The position numbers and the translations under genes were made by a program. This document shows positions 58,181-64,000 of a DNA stretch of 64,000 nucleotides, in pieces (positions within the stretch are counted from its first letter, which is position 1; each line of letters begins with the position of its first letter). The notes beneath the pieces are model-generated. The model was not told the origin of the DNA, did not search any database, and saw nothing but the letters and a program-made list of their open reading frames with translations. Source of the DNA: an uncultured Bifidobacteriaceae bacterium (GTDB taxonomy: Bacteria > Actinomycetota > Actinomycetes > Actinomycetales > Bifidobacteriaceae); the NCBI GenBank assembly GCA_947253155.1, contig CAMXYK010000003.1:22407-86406 (forward strand). The letters run 5' to 3'.

Positions 58181-59113
58181 ATGACTTTGCTACAACTGAA
58201 ATATATTGTAAAAATCGTTGACTGCGGTTCAATGAACGAAGCAGCACGAGCACTATATATTTCGCAACCTGCATTGAGCTCTTCTGTAAAAGAGCTTGAA
58301 AGAGAGCTCAATATTGAGATTTTTACAAGATCAACTCAAGGAATTGCGCTAACTGCCGACGGAGCCGAGTTTTTAACATACGCTAGGCAAGTAATCGAAC
58401 AAGCAGATTTGCTCGAAGAACGCTACAAAAGCGCAAAGCCACGACCACAATTATGCAGCGTTGCAACACAACACTACATGTTTGCAGTCGAAGCATTTGT
58501 TGAAATGATTCGTAGCATTCATTCAGATGAGTACGAATTTTCTATTCGCGAAACACGCACAAAAAATATTATTAAGCAAGTAAGCGATATGCGCGCAGAC
58601 CTTGGAATTCTTTATCTTTCCGACTACAACAAAGACGTAATAGGAAAGCTTCTTCGCGAAAAGCATTTAGAATTCCACCCACTTTTCCGCGCAAAATTGC
58701 ACGTTTTTCTTTCAAGGAACAATCCTCTTGCTGTGCGCAAAAGCTTAAGTTTGGATGATTTAAAGCCGTATCCGTTTATTCAATATGAGCAGGGAGAAGA
58801 AGGAAGCTTCTTCTTTGCTGAAGAAGCAGTGTGGCCTACTCGCCCACCTAAGAAAATCAACGTTTCTGACCGCGCTACCATTTTGAACTTTATTATTGGA
58901 TTGAATGGTTACACTGTTTGCACTGGCATTGATAACGGCGATTTGAACAACGAGAAAATCGTTACAATTCCGCTTGAATGCGACGATACTATGCTTGTTG
59001 GCTGGATTACAAACGAACGTACGAAGCTTTCAAAAGCCTCACTCGCTTATCTTACGCAACTAAAATCTGTGCTTGTAAAGCATGGGTATACGCTTATTGA
59101 TTCTAAAAATTAG
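58181..59113 (+). CDS. LysR-family transcription regulator
   Basis: 310 residues. N-terminal winged helix 'MTLLQLKYIVKIVDCGSMNEAARALYISQPALSSSVKELERELNIEIFTRSTQGIALTADGAEFLTYARQVIEQ' is the LysR HTH; the rest is the co-inducer domain, with 'VATQHYMFAVEAFVEMI' and 'PYPFIQYEQGEEGSFFFAEE'. The start at 58181 places the HTH at the true N-terminus. No divergent partner gene is present, so the target is unknown. Its stop codon begins a 4 x 10-bp repeat. Confidence 0.92.
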   Translation: MTLLQLKYIVKIVDCGSMNEAARALYISQPALSSSVKELERELNIEIFTRSTQGIALTADGAEFLTYARQVIEQADLLEERYKSAKPRPQLCSVATQHYMFAVEAFVEMIRSIHSDEYEFSIRETRTKNIIKQVSDMRADLGILYLSDYNKDVIGKLLREKHLEFHPLFRAKLHVFLSRNNPLAVRKSLSLDDLKPYPFIQYEQGEEGSFFFAEEAVWPTRPPKKINVSDRATILNFIIGLNGYTVCTGIDNGDLNNEKIVTIPLECDDTMLVGWITNERTKLSKASLAYLTQLKSVLVKHGYTLIDSKN

Positions 59114-59148
59114 ACGTAATTAAACGTAATTAGACGTAATTAGATGCA
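59109..59148. repeat. 4 x 10-bp stop-anchored tandem repeat at the lysR gene
   Basis: aattagacgt, aattaaacgt, aattagacgt, aattagatgc at 59109, 59119, 59129 and 59139. The first begins with the last codon AAT and the stop TAG. Another degenerate series (aattgcgca/cgaaattgcg) follows at about 59160-59212. Confidence 0.95.
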
Positions 59149-59302
59149 ATAAAGCTCGCGAAATTGCGCACGAAATTGCGTATGAAATTGTACGCAAAAT
59201 CGCACGCAAAAGTTATCCACATTTTTTCTATTCTATTGACGCTAATTTTTACCTTCCATAGAATCCATATTAATTTATTCATTTTATGCGAGGTGAAGAA
59301 AA

Positions 59303-59752
59303 ATGAGTATCATAAACATAGCGTCAAAAATACTAGAAATCATGGGTCCAATGACAACCATGAAGCTGCAAAAACTTACATACTATGCACAAGCTCATAG
59401 TCTTGCCACTACTGGATTATCGCTATTCCCAGAAGATTTTGAAGCTTGGAAAAACGGTCCAGTTTCGCTTGAATTATTTAAACGTCACCAAGGCAGATTA
59501 ATTATTAGCAGTTCTAACTTGCTTCTAACAATGAACGAGCGTGCAGTAATACTAGAAGAATCGCAAATAGACATAATTAAAACCGTTTGCAGCAAGCTTG
59601 GTAAATTAAGCGGTGACGAACTTAGCGAAAGAACGCACAAGGAAACGCCTTGGATTCAAGCGCGAATAGGTGTGCCAGAAGATAAGGGCAGCGAAGAGAT
59701 TATTTCGAAGCAGTCAATTCACGACTACTACTTTAGGCATCCTATTGCGTAA
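59303..59752 (+). CDS. Panacea (DUF4065)-domain protein, SocA/GepA-like, apparently orphan antitoxin
   Basis: 149 residues, one domain. 'MTTMKLQKLTYYAQAHSLATTGLSLFPEDFEAWKNGPVSLELFKRH' is the Panacea signature: K-L-Q-K-L-x-Y-Y-x-Q, then F-E-A-W-x-x-G-P-V. Panacea proteins are antitoxins paired with many unrelated toxins, or ClpX adaptors such as SocA; phage forms (GepA) exist. RBS GAGGTGAAGAAAA precedes the ATG. No toxin-sized partner is seen on either side: upstream is lysR and downstream a GC-rich palindromic stretch and a minus-strand gene. Confidence 0.85.
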   Translation: MSIINIASKILEIMGPMTTMKLQKLTYYAQAHSLATTGLSLFPEDFEAWKNGPVSLELFKRHQGRLIISSSNLLLTMNERAVILEESQIDIIKTVCSKLGKLSGDELSERTHKETPWIQARIGVPEDKGSEEIISKQSIHDYYFRHPIA

Positions 59753-59847
59753 TTGCACGAAGGTCCGAAGATAACAAACTAGAGACACTAACGCAGCGCG
59801 ACGACCTGCCTGAGCGCATAGAGCGTAGCGCGCGAAGGCAATTCGGA

Positions 59848-59899
59848 GCGGAAACTCGCTTAGGTTGGAAGTCCAGTGGACTTCCAACGCGAGTTTCGC
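59848..59899. repeat. Large palindrome with a 23-bp stem
   Basis: Arms: GCG, one unpaired G, AAACTCGC, a 4-nt bulge TTAG, GTTGGAAGTCCA, then TGGACTTCCAAC, GCGAGTTT, CGC. The two 12-bp inner arms are perfect and only one base apart. It is too large and GC-rich for an ordinary terminator, and neither strand has a T-run after it. Confidence 0.9.
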
Positions 59900-59973
59900 G
59901 CGCGAGCATAATCCGCGCGAGCGCCGTAATGCACAAGTGTCGCATAACGCCAGTAGCAATACACAAATAACTA

Positions 59974-60005
59974 AGGCGAGCACGTTGTGTTACAAGTGCT
60001 CGCCC
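59974..60005 (-). terminator. Hairpin downstream of the small membrane protein gene
   Basis: GGCGAGCAC and GTGCTCGCC pair, with TTGT/ACAA within the loop. It lies ~45 bp after the minus-strand stop at 60050. The T-run is weak, so efficiency is uncertain. Confidence 0.55.
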
Positions 60006-60049
60006 TAATCATTAAAAGTATTCTTATTTAGAATCTTTAGCATACGCAC

Positions 60050-60505
60050 CTAAAGCGCGGTGCCGTGCTCGTCAAGATGCGGATTGCGTTTAGCATTGCT
60101 AAAGCTAAAGAACAATCCAAATACGCCTAGCGCAAACAGCACTGCAATAGTTATAACAAGCGCAATCGGCTGGCTTGGGAACCACATAATCACCAAGAAT
60201 GCGAACGCAGAAAGCAAAAGCACAGCCCAAGAGCACACGCCAATAACCTTGCGAACTGCATTTAAAGTATCGTCTCCAGATTCAGCGCGCTGAACATTTT
60301 TAGCAATTCTCTGCTCTTCAGCAGTCACATTAGACGTTGGTTTCCAAGGGCCAGCGCCTCGCTCTTTAAGCCTACGAGAACGCTCTTGCAAGTCATATTC
60401 ATCAATCATGCCGCCGCGCGCGCGACCCCTCGTCTCATCATACTGAGAAGGAATACCCCTGCGAGCATTCCTTGCTTTAGCACGACGCTCTTTTCGATTC
60501 GGCAT
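60050..60505 (-). CDS. Small membrane protein with basic N-terminus, unknown function
   Basis: 151 residues. The first ~75 residues are very basic and polar ('MPNRKERRAKARNARRG', 'LQERSRRLKERGAGPWKP'), then two membrane helices ('VCSWAVLLLSAFAFLVIMWF' and 'IALVITIAVLFALGVFGLFF'), then a short polar tail. Looks like the common actinobacterial two-helix proteins of unknown function. Start at 60505 follows AAAGGA. It is transcribed after hemW on the same strand, 43 bp away. Confidence 0.75.
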   Translation of the reverse strand: MPNRKERRAKARNARRGIPSQYDETRGRARGGMIDEYDLQERSRRLKERGAGPWKPTSNVTAEEQRIAKNVQRAESGDDTLNAVRKVIGVCSWAVLLLSAFAFLVIMWFPSQPIALVITIAVLFALGVFGLFFSFSNAKRNPHLDEHGTAL

Positions 60506-60548
60506 AATCGTTCCTTTCCGCACTGAATTTCACACAATATGCAATATT

Positions 60549-61868
60549 TTAGCGCATATCTAGCCCATTTTGGCAAGCTTCAACAATTCTTTCTATTAAT
60601 AAATCGTTAAGTAGTCTGCCTTTACGAGTCGCAACTAAACGATTTTCGCTAAAAGTTGCAAGAGATTCTTCAATAGCTTCATTTATAGATTTTTGCAAAT
60701 ACGCGTCTTTAAATTCATTACATTCCTCACGCATTTTGTAGCATAATTGCGCAATATCAAGCCCTTCCCTAATGCGCAATCCAAGCATTACTTCTTCAAT
60801 TAGAGCGTCTTCATCGTTTATGCACTCGTAGTTTTGCCAAGGAACGTTACCTGCGTTAATCGCCTGCGCCCAGCGTTTTGGATGCAAAATATCCCACGCG
60901 CGCAAGTTGTAAAACTTGTTTGAATCAGCTAAAGAAGCGTCATCATCCATGCTTTGCTTACTAATACGATTTGCAGCATTGTAGTGCGAGTGCGCTCCAG
61001 GGCCAATTCCAGCCCAATCAATATTTCGCCAGTATCCAAGATTATGCTGAGATTCAAAACCGGGGCGCGCCCAGTTTGAAATTTCGTACCATTTTAAGCC
61101 AGCATCGCTAAAAAGCTCGTCTGCTAACTCATATTTTGCAGCTTCGTCATCGTCGTTTGGCGCTTGAATAGTGCCAGCAGCAATCTGACGACCCATTTTT
61201 GTGCGCGGCTCTACAGTTAGCGCGTACGCGGAAATATGGTTTACTCCTAGCTTCAAAGCCATTTCTACTGACTTTCGCCAATCATCCAAACTTTCCCCAG
61301 GAGCGCCGTAAATCAAATCAACGCTTGAGCGCAAACCGCATGCGTTTGCTGCGGTTACTCCTCGCGCAACATTTTCTGGAGTATGCGTGCGATCCAAAGT
61401 TTTTAGCACGTGCGGCACAGCCGATTGCATTCCAAAAGATATTCTTGTAAATCCGCCTTCAGCAAGCGTTTCAATATACTTTCCGTCTGCAGTATCCGGA
61501 TTTGCTTCCGTAGTAATTTCCGCGTTTTTAGATAGTACCCATAAGTTACGTATTTCTTGCAAAATTCGCACTAAATCTTGCGCTTTAAGAACGGTTGGAG
61601 TGCCTCCCCCGAAGAAAACAGATTGCGCTTCAGGCTCGAAAATACCGTGATATTCCTGCCATTTTTTTACAAGACGCATCTCTTGAATCGCAACGTCCGC
61701 ATAACCTTCGCGACTTGCACCCTCACCTAAATCGCGCGCAGTGTACGTATTAAAATCGCAATAACCGCAGCGTCTTAAGCAAAACGGCACGTGCACGTAT
61801 ACTTCAAAAGGCATAGTCGTAGTTTGCGTAGCTGATTTATTTAATTCAGCATCCAACTCTAAACTCAT
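60549..61868 (-). CDS. hemW: Radical-SAM protein HemW (coproporphyrinogen III oxidase-like)
   Basis: 439 residues. 'EVYVHVPFCLRRCGYCDFNTYT' holds the C-x3-C-x2-C iron-sulfur motif; 'VFFGGGTPTVLKAQDLVRIL' and 'ITTEANPDT' are SAM-binding segments; 'RISFGMQSAVPHVLKTLDRTHT' and 'DLIYGAPGESLDDW' follow. HemN needs an extra N-terminal segment with a fourth Cys nearby; here the C-x3-C-x2-C-D-F form is HemW-like, which transfers or protects heme rather than oxidising coproporphyrinogen. Its start overlaps lepA by 4 bp. A family lacking full heme synthesis would still keep HemW. Confidence 0.9.
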   Translation of the reverse strand: MSLELDAELNKSATQTTTMPFEVYVHVPFCLRRCGYCDFNTYTARDLGEGASREGYADVAIQEMRLVKKWQEYHGIFEPEAQSVFFGGGTPTVLKAQDLVRILQEIRNLWVLSKNAEITTEANPDTADGKYIETLAEGGFTRISFGMQSAVPHVLKTLDRTHTPENVARGVTAANACGLRSSVDLIYGAPGESLDDWRKSVEMALKLGVNHISAYALTVEPRTKMGRQIAAGTIQAPNDDDEAAKYELADELFSDAGLKWYEISNWARPGFESQHNLGYWRNIDWAGIGPGAHSHYNAANRISKQSMDDDASLADSNKFYNLRAWDILHPKRWAQAINAGNVPWQNYECINDEDALIEEVMLGLRIREGLDIAQLCYKMREECNEFKDAYLQKSINEAIEESLATFSENRLVATRKGRLLNDLLIERIVEACQNGLDMR

Positions 61869-63754
61869 CCTTCAGACTTTTGCGCTGCGCGAATCTTATC
61901 TTTAGTGTCTCTATCGTTTGCGCTCTCGTCCGTAGCCAAAGCCGCAACGAATGCTTCCTGCGGAACTTCAACGTGTCCGAGCATCTTCATGCGCTTCTTA
62001 CCAGCCTTCTGCTTTTCGAGAAGCTTACGTTTACGCGTAATATCGCCGCCGTAGCATTTTGCAAGCACGTCTTTTCGAAGCGCGCTAATAGTTTCGCGCG
62101 CAATAATTCTAGAGCCAATTGCAGCCTGAATTGGAATCTCAAACTGCTGGCGAGGAATAAGACCGCGAAGCTTTTTCGTCATCATAACGCCGTAAGAATA
62201 AGCCTTATCTCTGTGCACAATCGCGCTAAAAGCGTCAACCTTATCTCCCTGAATAAGAATATCAACTTTCACAAGGTCAGCAGACTGCTCGCCATCCTCG
62301 TGGTAGTCGAGAGAAGCGTAACCTTTTGTGCGGCTTTTAAGCTGATCGAAGAAGTCAAAAACGATTTCTGCAAGTGGAATCCTGTAGTGCATTTCCACGC
62401 GGTCGGCACTAATGTATTCCATTGTGCCCATTTCTCCACGATGCTCCTGGCACAAATCCATTACAGCACCAATAAATTCTTTCGGCGTAATAATATCGGC
62501 CGCAACCATCGGCTCGATAATGCGCTTGATTTTGCCTTCAGGAAACTCGCTAGGATTCGTTACGTGATGCTCGCTGCCGTCTTCGCTAGTAACGTCATAA
62601 GTTACGTTAGGAGCAGTAGAAATAAGATCCAAGCCAAACTCGCGGCTTAAACGCTCGGAAACAATCTCCATGTGCAAAAGACCTAAGAATCCGCAACGGA
62701 AGCCGAAGCCCAACGCAACAGACGTTTCTGGTTCGTAAAGAAGAGCAGCATCGTTAAGTTTTAGCTTGTCAAGAGCATCTCGAAGTTCCGGGAATTGCGC
62801 GTTGTCGATTGGGAATAAGCCGGCGTAAACCATAGGCTTAGGGTCGCGGTAGCCGTCCAAAGGTTCAGATGCTGGATTTGCTGCGCTGGTAATAGTGTCG
62901 CCGACTTTAGATTGACTTACGTCTTTAGCGCCCGTAATTACGTAGCCGACTTCGCCAGCTCCAAGCGCTTTAGTTGGAGTCATATCTGGGCTGATTACGC
63001 CGATTTCAATAGGATCGTGCGTCATGCCAATTCCCATCATATGCAACTTTTCGCGCGACTTAAGTTCGCCATCAACCATACGAATATAGGTGACGATTCC
63101 GCGATACGAGTCGTAGACGGAGTCAAAAATAAGCGCGCGAGCAGGAGAATCAGGATTCCCGGTTGGAGACGGAACTTCCAGCACGATTTGGTCAAGTAAG
63201 TCTTTAACACCTTCGCCGGTTTTACCGGACACGCGTAGAACGTCCTCCGGCTTGCAGCCGATTAAGCCAGCGATTTCTTCAGCATGCTTATCTGGCTCTG
63301 CGCTTGGCAAGTCGATTTTGTTAAGCACAGGAATAATCGTCAAATTGTGGTCGATTGCCATATAAAGATTAGAAAGCGTCTGCGCTTCAATGCCTTGAGT
63401 TGCGTCAACAAGCAATACAGCACCTTCGCATGCTGCCAGCGCGCGCGAAACTTCGTAAGTAAAATCGACGTGACCAGGAGTATCAATCATGCCAAGAGAA
63501 TACTCTTTGCCTTCAAAAGTCCACGGTACTCGAACAGCCTGCGATTTAATAGTAATTCCGCGCTCTTGCTCAATATCCATGCGATCAAGGAAGCGGTCGC
63601 GCATTTCGCGCTCCGGAACGATTCCGGAAAGCTGCAAAATACGGTCAGCTACAGTAGACTTGCCGTGATCAATATGCGCAATAATGCAGAAATTGCGTAT
63701 CAACGACTGATCCGTAAATCCTGGCTGGTTATGCGGTGTAATCAAAGCAAGCAT
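61865..63754 (-). CDS. lepA: Elongation factor 4 (LepA)
   Basis: 629 residues. Ribosome-associated GTPase. G1 'IAHIDHGKSTVADRIL', G2 region 'MDIEQERGITIKSQAV', G3 'IDTPGHVDF', G4 'VLNKIDLP', then 'GFRCGFLGLLHMEIVSERLSREFGLDLISTAPNVTYD' (EF-G-like domain) and the LepA-specific C-terminal domain 'GGDITRKRKLLEKQKAGKKRMKMLG'. GTAAGGAG sits with almost no spacing before the ATG at 63754; the TTG at codon 4 (63745) has better spacing and could be used instead. Cotranscribed with hemW (4-bp overlap). Confidence 0.97.
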   Translation of the reverse strand: MLALITPHNQPGFTDQSLIRNFCIIAHIDHGKSTVADRILQLSGIVPEREMRDRFLDRMDIEQERGITIKSQAVRVPWTFEGKEYSLGMIDTPGHVDFTYEVSRALAACEGAVLLVDATQGIEAQTLSNLYMAIDHNLTIIPVLNKIDLPSAEPDKHAEEIAGLIGCKPEDVLRVSGKTGEGVKDLLDQIVLEVPSPTGNPDSPARALIFDSVYDSYRGIVTYIRMVDGELKSREKLHMMGIGMTHDPIEIGVISPDMTPTKALGAGEVGYVITGAKDVSQSKVGDTITSAANPASEPLDGYRDPKPMVYAGLFPIDNAQFPELRDALDKLKLNDAALLYEPETSVALGFGFRCGFLGLLHMEIVSERLSREFGLDLISTAPNVTYDVTSEDGSEHHVTNPSEFPEGKIKRIIEPMVAADIITPKEFIGAVMDLCQEHRGEMGTMEYISADRVEMHYRIPLAEIVFDFFDQLKSRTKGYASLDYHEDGEQSADLVKVDILIQGDKVDAFSAIVHRDKAYSYGVMMTKKLRGLIPRQQFEIPIQAAIGSRIIARETISALRKDVLAKCYGGDITRKRKLLEKQKAGKKRMKMLGHVEVPQEAFVAALATDESANDRDTKDKIRAAQKSEG

Positions 63755-64000
63755 CTCCTTACTAAATACGCGGATAGTATTAAATTGCGCAAGCTACGCA
63801 AGTAATCAATCTTACCAACTCTACTACCCTAATTTATAATATAAATCAATATTTTTAGCACTTATTGCGTTTTCAATACAGAACAATGCTACGCAAAAAC
63901 TAATAGCTTATTTGACTTAATATTTGTCGTTATCGGTTACGTATGTATTCGTGTGGTAGAGATTTGAGATTTTTCGCACTGAACGAAGGCGGACGTCAGA
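63755..64000. other. Right-edge intergenic sequence
   Basis: 246 bp with no supported gene on either strand. It should contain the lepA promoter; TATAAT-like AT-rich sequence is found near 63834-63846. A TTGACT at about 63912 on the plus strand could belong to a gene outside the window. Confidence 0.5.

Larger units (their letters stand above)
59753..60049. other. GC-rich palindromic intergenic region after the Panacea gene
   Basis: 297 bp, clearly more GC-rich than its neighbours. Contains the 23-bp-stem palindrome (59848-59899), several CGCGCGAG/GCGCGCG runs and the hairpin at 59974-60004. ORFs read through it on the minus strand look like chance products of GC-rich sequence. Confidence 0.6.

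Noticed and set aside
59714..59983. Arg/Ser- or Leu/Cys-rich small proteins on the minus strand after the Panacea gene (possible toxin)
   Set aside because: They read through the large palindrome, have skewed composition and no ribosome site. Best explained as chance ORFs in GC-rich sequence.

Overview
The window looks like chromosomal DNA of a low-GC member of the Bifidobacteriaceae, most likely Gardnerella. This rests on AT-rich bifidobacterial-type gene order and on actinobacterial marker genes: GuaB3, polyphosphate glucokinase, a Cmk-Der fusion, a DUF3017-like and a DUF6350-like protein, a PIP-synthase-like enzyme, a Ski2-type helicase with a DUF3516-like tail and an Rv3235-like small protein. 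LexA boxes are of the actinobacterial GAAC-N4-GTTC form. Most genes lie on the minus strand. No tRNA, rRNA, CRISPR array, transposase or prophage was recognised.

Layout. 1-9 kb: partial lgt, the pyrH-frr-cdsA operon, the rpsB-tsf operon, def, an acyl-CoA ligase and guaB3. 9-20 kb: an orphan Rv3235-like gene, uvrC, uvrA, an ABC-F ATPase and a large GT-C-like membrane protein. 20-26.6 kb: an aminotransferase, ppgK, a GT2 glycosyltransferase, then an FMN riboswitch followed by ribU and a single-chain EcfA-EcfA-EcfT protein (riboflavin uptake), then yhbY. 26.6-30.1 kb is the accessory island: two secreted or surface proteins, one a SHIRT-domain, PEP-repeat, LSKTG-anchored adhesin. The island is bracketed by two nearly identical 55-bp hairpins and read from a promoter whose -35/-10 spacer holds a C9 tract. 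30-40.7 kb: a zinc-ribbon/PASTA protein, rarA, a Ski2-like helicase, cmk-der, a pseudouridine synthase, an aquaporin and a DUF3017-like protein. 40.8-52 kb: purH, a DUF6350-like protein, apt, yajC, ruvB, ruvA, ruvC, yebC, pgsA and thrS. 52-56 kb: a Zn/Mn ABC uptake operon. 56-64 kb: nnrD, a HAD protein, a LysR regulator, an orphan Panacea-domain protein, a GC-rich palindromic intergenic region, a small membrane protein, hemW and lepA.

How the genes work together. Most of the window is translation (rpsB, tsf, frr, def, thrS, der, lepA, yhbY, pseudouridine synthase), nucleotide metabolism (pyrH, cmk, purH, apt, guaB3) and DNA repair. LexA-like boxes precede uvrA, rarA and ruvAB, so excision repair, fork rescue and Holliday-junction migration probably form a shared SOS response. 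Riboflavin import is coupled to FMN sensing. The metal operon has a strong promoter with a Zur-like site just after it.

Most unusual: (1) many genes carry short degenerate tandem repeats whose first unit contains the gene's own stop codon, for example 3 x 14 bp at nnrD, 3 x 14 bp at the HAD gene, 4 x 10 bp at the lysR gene and 4 x ~15 bp at the aminotransferase; (2) the possibly phase-variable surface cassette; (3) a four-unit 52-bp hairpin array between thrS and pgsA with a pairing-preserving double change in unit 3; (4) a ~23-bp-stem palindrome next to the orphan Panacea gene. All names come from reading protein motifs, without database searches.
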